Below, in pieces: positions 22,348 through 33,485 of a stretch of DNA of 64,000 nucleotides. Below the pieces are notes generated by a model that worked only from the letters and a program-made list of their open reading frames with translations, made no database searches and had not been told where the DNA came from. The stretch's first letter is position 1. Every line of letters begins with the position of its first letter. The position numbers and the translations under genes were made by a program. The stretch spans positions 310,001-374,000 of the forward strand of contig JANBVO010000009.1 of the NCBI GenBank assembly GCA_030052745.1, read 5' to 3'. The DNA is from Pleurostoma richardsiae (lineage: Eukaryota > Ascomycota > Sordariomycetes > Calosphaeriales > Pleurostomataceae).

Positions 22348-24332
22348 ATGTCGACCCCTCAGGTCCTCTCGCGAAAGGCGAACGGTGTGTTGCCTGTCGC
22401 CGCAGCGCAAGCTGCTGGCGAAGCATCGAAACCTGCGAAGACCAAGGTGCCTGTTGAAGGGGAGAAAGTGGTAATCCGTCGACTTCCACCAGGTCTGACG
22501 GAGGATGAGTTTCTCAAGGTCTTGAGTGAAGACTGGAAGGCGGGGAATGGGAAGGTGGACTGGTTTTCTTACAAGGCTGGCAAGATCTCTCAAGAGTTTG
22601 TGCTCACCTCGCCTTCAGACATCGTTTCGAAGTCTCCATGCTGACCATGTTCGACCGCATAAGCCCTTCTAAGCCTTCCAGGCCATCCCGTGCGTATCTT
22701 CACGTCAAGAAGCGAGACGACCTCATGGCGCTCTCGGAGGCCGTCCGAACTTCTGTCTGGGAAGACTCGAAGGAGACGTGGACAAGCCCCTCGTTAATCG
22801 GGCCGCCTACCACTGAGTTCGCGATCTACAAGAAAGTCCCAAGCGCGAAGCGTCGTAACGATGGGCGCCAGGGGACTATCGATCAAGATCAGGAATTTAT
22901 GGACTTCCTCGAGGCTCTGGCCAATCCCGCAGCTACCCAAAAGGATGGCGAGAACGATGAAGGTGGCGAGGAGACCACCAAGTCCGAGGTTAAGACGAAG
23001 AGCACCCCACTGATCGAATACCTGAGGGAGAAGAAGGCAAGCAAAGCAAAGGAGGCCGCAAACGCTAAAAGTGCAAAGCATGGGAGGCAGGAGTCCCAAG
23101 GGGGCAAAGGCAAGGCTAGCGCCGAGGAATCCAAGAAGAAATCTAAGGAATCGAAGGACAAGGCGGCAGAGAAGCCGAAGGAGACGGTCAAGATCCTCAC
23201 GAAGAAGCAGGCCGCGGATGCCGCTGCGGAAGCTGCAAAGGCTGTGGCTGGCCAGCTTACCGCATCGACTTCCCAAGAGGCGCCAAAGAGTCGAAGGGCT
23301 GGCATCGCAGCAGCCGCTCGTATTCTGGAGAGAGACCTCGGCCTCAGTCCCGGTACGGCCCATAGGAGGGCGCGTATAGAGGCTGCGAAACAGGAGGCTG
23401 GCAAGAAAGCCGAGGCAGATACCAAGTCCTCCCACGTGAAGGACGATGCCGCAGTCCCGCCGGCATCTACATCTCAAGGCCGGCCGCCCACACCTACGGC
23501 GCCCAAGTCTCAGACACAGCAGCCAGCGAAAGGCTCGCGAGGCAAGAAGGGTAACGCGGGCGAGCCATCAAAGGCTCGTAGCGGGAATGACAAGTCTGGA
23601 GAGGGCTCTGCTCCTGCTTCTGGCAAGGCCCCAGTCGTTCTGTTGAAGAAGAAAGATGATGCTGGGGCATCAGCACAGGCCGCAACGGGGTCACCCAGTA
23701 CTCCTGCTCCTCCGACCACAGTTCCCCCGACCGGCCCGAAGTCCGGGCAGGCCAAGAGTGGATCAGGCTCCCAGAAGAAGGGGGGCGCTGCTGGCCCCTC
23801 GCCAGGTGCCACGCGAGCCTTCGTCAAGCATGCAAACCCGTCGCAGGGCGTTACAGAGACCGTGTTGAAAGAGGCAATGGCGGCCTTCGGCAGCGTCACG
23901 TTTGTCGAGATAGATCGTCGCAAGGGCTTTGCCTATGTCGATTTCGCCGACCACAGCGGCCTCGCCAAAGCCATAGCAGCAAATCCCGTACCTGTTGCCC
24001 AAGCTACCGTGCAGGTGCTAGAGCGTAAGGATCCCCCGAAGAAGGCTGCCGCTCCCGCTGCTGCTGCCGCTTCTGGTCCTGCTACCGGAAGTGCTTCTGC
24101 CAGCAGCAACGTCGCTAGCACTCCCGCTGTCGCTGCGGAGAAGGCTTCTACAGGCGGTGAGCATAAACGGTCCGGCCGTCGACGAGGCGGCCGAGGGAAG
24201 GATGGAGGCGCCAGGGACGCCGCCAAGGAGGCCGCAGGTGGTTCCGGCAGCAAGAACGCTGACCAGAGTACGACGACTGGTGCAGGACCCTCTGTCTCGC
24301 AAGGGACAGCTGCTTCCTCTAGTGCTGGGTGA
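22348..24332 (+). CDS. UPF3: Nonsense-mediated mRNA decay factor UPF3 (Smg4/UPF3 domain) with C-terminal RRM
   Basis: UPF3 bridges exon-junction complexes or terminating ribosomes to UPF2/UPF1 in nonsense-mediated decay and shuttles between nucleus and cytoplasm. Two exons: 22348-22595 and 22664-24332 (638 aa), with intron GTTTGT...CATAAG and a GCTGACC branch. The Smg4/UPF3 RNP-like domain spans about residues 38-190: KVVIRRLPPGLTEDEFLKVL, WFSYKAGKISQ, PSKPSRPSRAYLHV, SPSLIGPPTTEFAIYKKVPS, and EFMDFLEALANP. A long Lys/Ala/Glu-rich linker with charged helices follows. Residues about 466-545 form a second RRM-like unit with RNP1-type KGFAYVDF at 503-510. The tail carries KRSGRRRGGRGKDGG, an RNA-binding-type basic stretch. 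In-frame splice restoration between ISQ and PSKPS confirms the intron. The gene is convergent with the PPOX-fold gene, with stops 329 bases apart. Confidence 0.9.
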
Positions 24333-24661
24333 GGGGCTAGTATGTGTTGCTGCCATTCTCAATTCTCGGAACGCATGTTGCAGCTGAGCTTCGACATCAC
24401 AACCGACAATTAGTCCCCAAAGTGTGGTCCAGGGCCTTCTCGTCTGATAGCTCCCAGCGCGTGCTAGTGAGCGACAAGCAAACAGTAGTCAGCGGACCCG
24501 GCGACCTGTGAATATCGGATGAGTGTGGCTCAGGTGTAGCCTGACTGACATTCACGGTGAGATACGAGGCGCAACTCTGTTCGGCTGGGCGACAGGTCAA
24601 GGACAGATGGAGGACATGGCAAGGCTAGTGATAGTGCATTTACAGGTATCATCTAGTCCCT

Positions 24662-25573
24662 TCATGCGCGCACCGCCCTGGAGGGCAGCGCTTGTAGCTG
24701 CGTCTTCCAGGCCACAAGCCTGTCCGTCTCAAGGACGCCAAGCAGCCGGGTACTACTAGATAGCACGCCGTAGAGCAAGACAGCCAACAAGAACCCGAAG
24801 ATGATTGCCTCCTTCTCTGCCAGGATCCTCTTCATGTACGCTTTCGCATCCGTGACCCACAGCCACTGACCGGCCTCGCGCCTCGCCACGCGCAGGCCCG
24901 GCAGCCCGTCGAGGCTGTCGAGATTTACCTCGACTTGGTACGCCAGCGTCTTGCCGGCCTTCTCCCGCCAGGCCGCCCGTTCCGGCAGCGTCGGCCTGTC
25001 CTCGAAGACAGAGTTCTCCTCCTCCCACCTCCACCCACCCTTCCACCCGCCCTTCTCTCCCCGGGTCGTCTCCGTCCCGTCTTCCGCCGCCGCCTTGCCC
25101 CCCTTCGGCTCCAGCCCGGCGCCGGCGTACACCTCCCTCTTCACCCTCGGCACCCCGTACCCGCAGCTCGTGCTCACCTGGAACACCTCGCACACAATGA
25201 CGCTCCGCACCGCGTCGGGCCTCTCCTGGCCCATGCGGCCCAGCCAGCCGTCGAACCCGGGCGCGTCCCACTCGACGACCCTCCCCCGGCAGAACAGCCG
25301 GAGGATGCGCGGCTGCGGGCCCACGCTCATGAACATGACGGTCAGCCTGCCGTTGCCGCGCTCGTACAGGTGGGCGATGGTCTCGCACCCGGAGCCGGTG
25401 CGGTCGAGGTAGGCGACGAGCCCCGGGGACAGCACGGAGAAGGTAGAGGAGGGGAGGCCCTTGGGCGACACGTTGATGTGCCGCCCGTGCAGGGGCGCCG
25501 AGGCCACGAAGAAGACGGGCTGCTGCAGGGCCCAGGCCGTGAGCTCCGGGGTTAGTTCGGGGAGGAGCTTCAT
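24662..25573 (-). CDS. Pyridoxamine-phosphate-oxidase-fold (PPOX) flavoprotein-like protein with C-terminal membrane segment
   Basis: A single-exon gene of 303 aa. The N-terminal half matches the PPOX split-barrel family, which binds FMN, F420 or haem: FFVASAPLHGRHINVSPKG, FSVLSPGLVAYLDRTGSG, ETIAHLYERGNGRLTVMFM and the strand ILRLFCRGRVVEW. CEVFQVSTSCGYGVPRVK is also typical of this fungal subgroup. A Gly/Glu-rich linker follows (about residues 155-200). Near the C-terminus AIIFGFLLAVLLYGVLSSS is a predicted transmembrane helix, so the protein may be tail-anchored. The biochemical role of this fungal subgroup is unknown, and pyridoxamine oxidase activity should not be assumed. The ATG at 25573 fits domain boundaries. 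The DNA is very GC-rich, which leaves long open frames on the other frames. Confidence 0.85.
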   Translation of the reverse strand: MKLLPELTPELTAWALQQPVFFVASAPLHGRHINVSPKGLPSSTFSVLSPGLVAYLDRTGSGCETIAHLYERGNGRLTVMFMSVGPQPRILRLFCRGRVVEWDAPGFDGWLGRMGQERPDAVRSVIVCEVFQVSTSCGYGVPRVKREVYAGAGLEPKGGKAAAEDGTETTRGEKGGWKGGWRWEEENSVFEDRPTLPERAAWREKAGKTLAYQVEVNLDSLDGLPGLRVARREAGQWLWVTDAKAYMKRILAEKEAIIFGFLLAVLLYGVLSSSTRLLGVLETDRLVAWKTQLQALPSRAVRA

Positions 25574-26849
25574 TGTGCGTATCTCTGTGCCGTGGCCGTG
25601 GTGCGCTTGCTAGAGGAGGGGTTCGCTCTCTCGATCTTCGGACGTGAGGGCCGGGCAGTGTTGCCTGGATCTGTGGCAAGACGCTGGTGTGATGAGCGCT
25701 GGGCGCTGGTGTGTCACAGGCAGCGATGAGGGAAACAGGCAGCAAGGCTAACTCCCAAGGCGGACTGGAAAGTGCTCCAGATGATAAGAGCCGGGAAGCG
25801 GAGGGATGAGAAGAGTCACAAAGTGAGGGGCACACGCACATACACACAGGAAGAAACGGCTGGAGCAGCCAGCGCAGGATTCGGGAGTTGTCTCGATCTA
25901 AGCCAAACCCGGGTTGAGCTTCTTCGATTGCTAGATCTAATGCAGATAAGAGCCGATGACAACGGCTGCAGGTATGTATGGGGGTATATTCGCTGTGAAG
26001 CTCGGTGTGGTAAATGCACAAGTCTATCCTAATGAATGCGAAGTTGGTTGAAACTCGCGCCTGCGCCCGTCCCATTCCCCTCAGCCATTTTCCCCTGATT
26101 GTTCCCCCTTTTTGACCTGGATAGTCCTGCAAGCAAGGAAGACACAGAGGAAGCCAAGTTGATACAAGTTGATAATGATACAACAGGAGCTCGCCCAGGA
26201 ACCAATAATAGACGTTGTACAGAATATCAGGAAGCGCGCAGTCTATCCAGACAAGGTGACAGTACTGCGCAGTGCGACAAGCAAGAATGGGAAGCAAGTG
26301 CTCCAGGGCCGATGGGTTCGGTGACTCAGATAACTGCCTTCCCTTCACTCCACTCCCGTCATCGGGGTGGTGATCTGGAAGGCAACAGGCTTTGGAGCGG
26401 CCGTTGATGAGCCCCGCCAACCCCACCCCCAGGTTCTTGGCATCTTGCTGGGGGTTTCTAAGGGTTTTGCCAGGCCTGCCCGCTCGAGCCCGGGCTGTCC
26501 AGAAAATGCGCCAGCCCTGACAGGACGGGCGGGAGATATCGCGTGCAGATGCAGGCGATCTGTGAGCGCACTTGGCCAGCGATACGCAGGCATCAGGCAA
26601 CGGCGAGCCACCTTGCCCTGTCGCTCACCGTAGTGCGTCATGCAGTATAGCGGATGCTGGATGCCAAATCCGGCCATCGTTGTAGGCTGCAATTGGCGGG
26701 CGCCCCAGGACCGACCGGGGAGATGGCGCAAAGCGCAACGGCGCAGCAGTAGAAGTTCCCAGATTGCGCAAAATCGGATTCGCCAGAAACTCCGTTTGTT
26801 GTGTTCGCGTGTCAAAGCGGCCAAATATGCAGGTCTCTTGAAGCTCCCT
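25574..26849. other. Intergenic upstream of the PPOX-fold gene
   Basis: 1.3 kb between the PPOX-fold gene and the coiled-coil gene, both on the minus strand. Overlapping long frames exist on the minus strand (to 26600 and 26345-27166). They lack family motifs and their starts are ambiguous, so they are not called. Much is probably leader sequence and 3' flank. Confidence 0.45.
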
Positions 26850-27851
26850 TCATTTCTTCGGGCGCTCAGCGGGTAAGGGATAGGCGCGATAGTCACCAGG
26901 TTCTTGGTACCTGGTGCTGGCGCCCGTGGATGTAGATGCAGAGGGAGGGTAGTAGTTGGCAGGCGCCGGAGTCTCGACGTAGGGCCGCTGTATCTGCGGG
27001 AGGCCGGCGGTTCGGGGAACTTGGGAGAAAGTTGGGTCGGTAGTGTTGACAAACACCGGCGGGCGGGTGGCAGTCGTTGCGACGTGCTCGTAGTGTCGGT
27101 TAGCTGGCGGCGACTGAGGCATGTGAACCTTTGGGCCGGCAGCACCGGGTCCCCAGGGCTCGACATAGCTGTCGCGGCGCTTCCGCGGCTTTGGCTGCGA
27201 TCCGCTGCTCTCGCTGCCCTCGGTGGTGCTGCCGCGCTCGAATCGCTCAGATAGGCGCTTCTTCTCGGACGCGGATTTGTCTCTTGTGCTGTTGCGCCGG
27301 TGGGGCTTGCTAGTCTCGGGAGGGACAGCGGGTGTCATTTCAGGGCGAGCGGCGTCATGCTGCTCCTGGTACATGCGCGGGGAGTAGGCACGGTCAAGTT
27401 CTCGCTTTAACCTTTTGATCTCATCATGCGCTAAGGCGAGCTCAGAAGCTAGGTTGTTGTTCTCGTCCTTGAACTCGCGGTTGGCCTTTCTGAGTTTCTT
27501 CTCGTCGGCCTTGAGGACCTCGTTCTCGTCGAACAGGCCGCGCCAGTTGGCTTCGGTCTCGCGCAGCTCCTTGCGTGCGGTGATGAGCTCGGCGTCGAGC
27601 TGCCGCGCCTTTACCTTGTAACGGTCGAGGTCGTTGACGGTGGCCGCCAGGGCCTCCTGCAGGGCTTGCACGTTGTATCGCTGCTCGTCGATGTCTTGAG
27701 CTGTGAATGCGCGATCAGGACGAGCCCCACGACTGGCACGGTCACTCAACGAACCAATTCCAGAGTCCCTGCTGCTGCCGTGGTGCGAGCGGGAAGCCCC
27801 ACTACCGGGCGACGAGTCGCCCGAGCGGAACGTGACCCTGTTTCCCGACAT
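26850..27851 (-). CDS. Coiled-coil protein of unknown function
   Basis: A single exon of 333 aa. The open frame extends upstream to a GTG, but the first ATG is MSGNRVTFRSGDSSPGSG. Residues 1-45 are Ser/Gly-rich, with an SSRDSGIGSLSDRAS stretch likely to be phosphorylated. Residues about 50-160 form a long coiled coil with heptads: YNVQALQEALAATVNDLDRY, ARQLDAELITARKELRETE, and a repeat-like NENNLASELALAHDEIKRLK region. The C-terminal 170 residues are basic, Pro/Tyr-rich and disordered (RRNSTRDKSASEKKRLSERF; TRYQEPGDYRAYPLPAERPKK). I do not recognise the family; it looks like a conserved filamentous-fungal protein, perhaps a scaffold. The second coiled-coil gene 5 kb away is not an obvious paralogue. 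Confidence 0.75.
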   Translation of the reverse strand: MSGNRVTFRSGDSSPGSGASRSHHGSSRDSGIGSLSDRASRGARPDRAFTAQDIDEQRYNVQALQEALAATVNDLDRYKVKARQLDAELITARKELRETEANWRGLFDENEVLKADEKKLRKANREFKDENNNLASELALAHDEIKRLKRELDRAYSPRMYQEQHDAARPEMTPAVPPETSKPHRRNSTRDKSASEKKRLSERFERGSTTEGSESSGSQPKPRKRRDSYVEPWGPGAAGPKVHMPQSPPANRHYEHVATTATRPPVFVNTTDPTFSQVPRTAGLPQIQRPYVETPAPANYYPPSASTSTGASTRYQEPGDYRAYPLPAERPKK

Positions 27852-30169
27852 ACTATTGTATGTGGTAGATCTGCTTGGGGAAGTTGACTCCCTACGGTAG
27901 TGAAGGGTTGCCGTCGAATGAAGAAATCCAAGGCTGGAGAGCCGGAACAACAGCAACGATGTGTTCTGTGCTGATTTGACAAGATGCAAAACCGGCTGCA
28001 CAGGTGCCCAAGCTAAATAAGAAGAGAGGAAGGAAGTGCAGCAGAGGGAGACAGCGCGGGCGAATTGGGAGAGTGGCAGAGCGTAGGGCGAGCGAGGCTG
28101 TGGTTGGAATGCGTCTTATATGGTTAGGCTCCAAGGGAAGGGGGCAGTGGGAAAAGTTCAGGGATGGGGTTGAAGCCCAACCACAAGCTTTGAGCCGAGG
28201 AGCGAGCGAGAGAGGGTATAAGTGATATAAGGCTCAATAGAATCTCCTTTCTTTTTGCCGAAAGGGAACTCGTGCTTATAAGAGCAGCTCGGCCTTGGAT
28301 TGCACCAACAAGGTCCGTGTGCACTCACTCTGCGGTGAGAGAAGAAACGGTGTTGATGATGTTGGATGGGAAAGACGAGGACGGACCTTCGCCGTGCCTC
28401 GCTCACACCTTACCATCGAATTATATTTATCCCCTCGCGAGGTCAGGGAACGTCCGCGACCAGAGGACAAAAGGTGCCCGCTAATGAGCCACACTGCTGC
28501 TGCCTCCGCCAGCTCCGTCCACGGCACAATCACAGACGGTGTAAGAGCTGGTAAGAAGCGAATGGGAGGAGGGATGAACCGGAGACTTGAAAATTGTCTC
28601 AATATCAGGCGCGGGTATAGGTAGCGGTACCGCGACGACGGGAGGAGACCCGACACGACAAGGGGGGGATAGCCAAACTGCCTAGGGTACCTTGGTACTA
28701 AGGAGCAAATGGACAGGGGGTTGGAACAGGGGGTGTGGAGGAGTCATACTGCTGGCTGGTCAGACTCTCCTGTCCCTCCCTCTCGCATCACGACGCCTCG
28801 CTGAGAACCTGCCCAGGCAGCCCACCTTGCCGAAGTGCCTTCCGCCGACCCTAGGCCGGCAAGGTACCCACAGTTTGAGGCTCAATGGCGAAGGGCCGAT
28901 GAAGAGATTCTCAACGAAGTGAGAAACAGGATGCCACGGAGGCGCAAAAGGTCGCACGGAACTGTCACAGTACTCCGTGGTTCGGCATCGGCAGCTTTTT
29001 GGCAGGTTGGGCGTCGCTGAGGCGGTGCAGGGATACCTGGGCAGCTTTTGCGCGCAACCGCGTCAATGTCCAACTTCGCGACGACGCTGGCTCTCCAGTC
29101 GGCCCTCCATCCGTGAGCCGTCGGTCGCACTCCCTCCACCCTTCTTTTCGAAATCGCCTGTTGCGCCGGCCTCTGTTCATTGGTCCGGCGAGACAGCAAT
29201 GCGACTGACCTCGACAGCTGATTCTGCCCGAGTACCAAGGCATGATGGCTCTCGCTCAGAGCCAGAATAGGCAGGCCGAGAGAGGCCGCGCATCTGGCTG
29301 CCTCGTCTGCTCTGCTTGCCTCAACACTCACCGAGAAAAGCTGGCCGCTCCGATTACTTCCTGGTGGTGTTGAAAGGTCCTAGCCCCCAAAGTGGCTCGC
29401 CAGGAGGGTGGAAAGCTGGGTCGCCAGTCGGCAAACTGCGGACCCCTCGTGCGGGTCTGGAGCGCGGGAGGGCATCACACCCACCACGTCCACACCCTCT
29501 TGCGCGCAGACACAGCCAATCGACGCGATGGCGCAGGCGGGAGGGTCGGCGGGGATTCGCTCGATTTCTGGGCCTTGCAGTCGCAAGCTGCAGCGGCATA
29601 CGGAGACGATGGAGAGATGGAAGTACGTACTCCGGAGACGATCTGCGGAAGGATCCAATTGCTCGCCCGTCCTGCTGAGTCGCTGAGTCGGGCCTCGACA
29701 ACGAGACCCATCACCGCGCGCGCAGGTGACAGGAGTGAAGGTGAGTCACCCAACCACCAACCATGGACGTCGTTGCTCCGTTTCAAGAAGCAGCTGGGCG
29801 TTGTTTGTGCCCCGATGCCGCTGGCGTCTAGAGGTACGTATGTTTATGCGTTGCATGCAAGGTGTCTCTGTCGCATCACCTCTCGAGTGCCAGCCGTCCT
29901 TGAGCTCCTTTGGGATGACGGACTTTTTTGAAAGTTCCATGCCGCTTGCGCGTCAGGCTGTCCCTGCGTAGAAAGGATGAAGAAGCGTCGGACAAGCAGG
30001 AGAACCGGGATCTTCTGTCGGATCCTGGCTGCTGCATGTGGTCCTTTTCTGCGGTCCTTTTCAGCGCGCCTTTCTTTGCAGGATAGGCGGGAGAAGCAAG
30101 GATGAAGCCGAATGAATGACTGCCCCTCGTCCATGTCACGGTGACCCCTCCAGTCCATCTGTCGGTCAC

Positions 30170-30205
30170 TCAGTCAGTCAGTCAGTCCGTCAGTCAGCCA
30201 GGTCA
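30170..30205. repeat. CAGT microsatellite
   Basis: Imperfect run of CAGT units (cagtcagtcagtcagtccgt and continuing) at the centre of the gene-poor gap. Recently expandable simple repeat, non-coding. Confidence 0.75.
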
Positions 30206-30309
30206 GTCACCTCACCCTAAGGGCACGAAGCGGAGTACCTCTCCTACCACGTCTCATGTCCCTCTGAGTAGGTGCTCGACTTGTGCAGAATACCTAAAGT
30301 GATAGGTAA

Positions 30310-30380
30310 CCCCTCAGCCCCTCTAACCCCTCCTGCCCCTCCTGTCTGCCCCTCCTGTCTGTCCCTCCTGCCCGCTGAGT
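30310..30380. repeat. Pyrimidine-rich degenerate tandem CCCCTCCTG units
   Basis: Repeats of CCCCTCC(TG)(TCTG) about 10-15 bases long, strongly strand-biased C/T. It could form a triplex or be a promoter CT box, but no gene is adjacent. Confidence 0.6.
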
Positions 30381-32798
30381 CCCGCTGCGGTCCCGCTGGG
30401 TCCCTCTCCCGCCGCTCCTTCCCTTTCTCTCCTGCGCTGTACTACGTACTCCCGAACTCGTCCCCCCCTTCCGTTGTATGTACCTCCGTACTGTACGTAC
30501 CTCTTGGGGGGATGGGAGGGAGGCTGTGCCAAGGTGTAAAAACCCCCGGCCAGTTGGCCAGTCCAGGCCAGCCCTTTTGGTTTAGTTAGGTAATCAATAT
30601 GTCGGCTGCACTGCCCGGCTGGCTGACGCTGCCACGCCAGGGATCGTTTGCATGTGGCCCGTGCTTTTAAGTTGCGGCCCCCAAACTTCCTTTTGGCTCG
30701 CATCTCCCTCCCGCTCTGCCCTCAGTCGTGTCTCTCCACCCAAGGCAGAGCAAAGGTGCCTCAGGAACAACGTCACTTGTGCAACTTGGCACTGCTGACG
30801 TGGTTCCTCACGGGGGAGGCGATGTCGCGCGCCTCGTCGGTCTGGCATTCCAAATCTGCGCGCGTCACCATGCCAGGGAGAAGGCGACGCGGTCGCTGCA
30901 TGTCATTCAACAGCGAGCCGGGCTCCAGCCCTATGGCCCTACTATGTATGCACAGATCCTTGGGCCCCCGCCCGCTGGAGGGGCTAGGCCTGGCTGGAGG
31001 GGCTTCTCCGCAGAGAGAGATAACGGTCCAGCCTGTACAGTGGAGAACCATCGTCATCCTGCTTCACCCCGGTGGCGCCGGGGGAGGGGCAACAGCTGGG
31101 TACCTACCTACATGAATCCTTGGCGATGTATACGAAATGCACGCGCATCACGTCGCATGTCGCGAGTCCAACATGTAACGTGGATCCAAGTACCGCGTCA
31201 AGAGGTCTCCAACTTCCACGCGAGCTTGCTGAAGTACCTTGGCCTAGAACAGCAGGCAATCAACGCATGTCAGACTTTAGCTGGGGCGGAGAAAACCGCA
31301 GCCGGCAAAGGTTCCAAAAGGTCCTCGCACCGGACGCATCAGCGGAATCAGTGGCATCGGTGTGCGCCAGGGGGGTGACTGGCCACGGTACCACGGTGCC
31401 ACTGTATGCCACGGCATCGGCCTGCACGACGCGGGGTTGATCTGCCCGCTGAGCAGCTGCGCAGCCTGTGGCAGCTGGCAGTATAACGCCCGATCCATGC
31501 CGGCTTGTTTGCGTCACAGACGGTTCCTCTGTCCCGCCTGTTGCCTGGTTCCCGAGTTGGTTTGGACAAGGCATCTATCTACATTCCTCACCTGACAAAC
31601 AGAGGGAGTCTTTCAGGCATACACCTCTGTAATTGGTCAGTCATTTGAAAGGCAAGATAGAGCCATTTGAAAGCCGTGAACAGCGTTCGATCCCGGGTGC
31701 CTAAGTCTTCGGGAACAGGCGACCGACCCAAATTTTAGTCCTGCTGGCTGGAAGGATCAACCAACCCTTGCAGTGTGATCGATCTACGGCTGCTGTGTAA
31801 GCGACTCGTCTACATACACCCTTTCCCTCGAGAAAGATTTCATACAGAAGCCATAGAAAAGACTAGTTGCCAAGCCTACGGAAGATCGTATCCAAAGACT
31901 CCCTGTGATTCAGAGATTACCCAACGTAAAAGCAAGACATCCCTCGTGCGTCAAGCAGAATGTGTCTTTCCCATTTGAGGAACTGCCCACATGATATCGC
32001 TACGCTAACACGCGACTTCGGAATCATGAGCATCGCCAACTTAAGGATCGCGTGGAAAGCCAGGCATCAGTCACGGGCGCCACGAGTTAGATACCACACA
32101 ATCGACATATCCGTACAGACTCCGTGCCTTTCAAAGGTAATCTACATCTAGTACCGAGAGCCGCCGCCAACGGCAGAGTTTACCTCTATCCCGCACAAAA
32201 AAAAGCAATTCAATGTACCCTGCTGGAAATGGTGCGGAAGATAAGACGATCCTGAAATAGAAGTACACTGATGACGATTCTCGTCTGACCTGTGGCTGTC
32301 CGTCTAAATAAGAGCAAAGAGATCGAATCGGCTTGAAGCGAAGGAATATCTATCGCAACCCCGCCTCCGCTGGCTTGCTTTGAGCCGTCAGAAACAGGCA
32401 ACAGCATAAGCCTTGCTTGGCTTCTCGGGTTTGCTTTCTTCTATGAACTTTTCCATGACCAATTGTCTCATAACGTATTTGTTTGTTGGTCTATTATGCG
32501 ATGTTTAGAACTGTAGGGCGAGGTTAGCTGTCTGTAAATGGGAGGAAACAGCCAATGTCTAAGCTTGATTGGCGTACCATCAGTCTTGAGCCAATAACGT
32601 GTAATGCTTCCGTGCTCCTAGGAGACATCGATCTGAGCTGCGGACAAGCATCGTAGACCGCACCAGACGATTGACTCCAAAGCGGAAAAAGGAGAACCAT
32701 GGCCGTGATCGACTCTGGAGTCGCCGGGTCCTCGCGCTACCGTAGTATCAAGGACAATATAAGGTATCACACCCATCGAACTACCACGTCACGGGGAA

Positions 32799-33485
32799 TC
32801 AGCGCCGGTGAATGATGCCCTCGAGGATCCGGATCTTGTCGAGCAGGCGCCTCTCCTCGTGCACATGATCATCCAGGTCTTTCGCCAGCCGCCTATTCCT
32901 CACTTCAAGCTCGCAGTTCCGTTCCTTAGCAACGTCGAGTCGCCCTTGTATCCGACTATTTGAGACCTCAACGGTTTCTGCGCGATGCTTCCAGGCCTTG
33001 GCCTCCTCTATGAGCTTGCGCACACGATCGTTGAGATTATCACGCAACTGTTGCTCGAGAACGCGCATCCGCTGTACCAGTGTTTCGTTCTCGTTCTTCA
33101 CGCGAGTGTACTTGACGCGTAGATGGCGCAATTGCTGCTCTATGTCGCTATTACTGTCGAGGGAGCGGCGGAGCTCTTGGTTTTCGTATTCTAGGCCGCG
33201 GATGCGTTCCTGGAGCTGAGGGACTACCTGCCGAAGGTTATGTACCTCCGCCTCAGACCTTTGAAGGTGAGCCTTCAGGCTGGTGTTCTCCTGAAGAAGG
33301 GTGCTGTTGTAAACGCGGAGGTCTTCCTCCCGGGCTACCATGTTCTGATAGTCGTGACGGGTCATCTTGACGTATTCTTCATGGTGATGATGGTGGCCGT
33401 GATGTTCGTGGTGGGAGTGGGATCGCTTCATGACGAATCGCTTCCCGCCCTTGGCCGTCTCTTCAATCCAGACTTCTCTAGCCAT
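32799..33485 (-). CDS. Histidine-rich coiled-coil protein of unknown function
   Basis: A single exon of 228 aa. The open frame extends to a GTG upstream; the first ATG gives MAREVWIEETAKGGKRFVMK. The N-terminal segment contains a His cluster (SHSHHEHHGHHHHHEEYV, about residues 22-40) that could bind metal. From residue 45 to the end the protein is almost continuous coiled coil: LLQENTSLKAHLQRSEAEVH, LQERIRGLEYENQELRRSL, VKNENETLVQRMRVLEQQL. There is no leucine-zipper DNA-binding basic region. Homologues with the same MAREVW-like start seem common in filamentous fungi; function is unknown. It lies in a gene-poor region with 6 kb of upstream DNA, so its promoter may be long. Confidence 0.75.
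   Translation of the reverse strand: MAREVWIEETAKGGKRFVMKRSHSHHEHHGHHHHHEEYVKMTRHDYQNMVAREEDLRVYNSTLLQENTSLKAHLQRSEAEVHNLRQVVPQLQERIRGLEYENQELRRSLDSNSDIEQQLRHLRVKYTRVKNENETLVQRMRVLEQQLRDNLNDRVRKLIEEAKAWKHRAETVEVSNSRIQGRLDVAKERNCELEVRNRRLAKDLDDHVHEERRLLDKIRILEGIIHRR

Larger units (their letters stand above)
27852..32798. other. Long intergenic region, 4.9 kb
   Basis: No credible gene was found. Frames are short and on both strands at once. It holds a CAGT tetranucleotide run (30170-30205) and a C/T-rich stretch of CCCCTCCTGTCTG-type units (30310-30380), both listed below. GGTACC words occur at 28620-28700. Upstream parts probably serve the two coiled-coil genes. Confidence 0.5.

Noticed and set aside
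24756-26600. Open minus-strand frame of 614 codons overlapping the PPOX-fold gene
   Set aside because: It runs in another frame across the GC-rich PPOX-fold exon and its promoter. Its sequence is Pro/Arg/Ala-rich without any motif, while the overlapped frame has clear PPOX features.
31680-31740. Possible tRNA B-box (GTTCGATCCC) near 31687
   Set aside because: The flanking bases do not form a T-arm or acceptor stem, and no A-box is in position.
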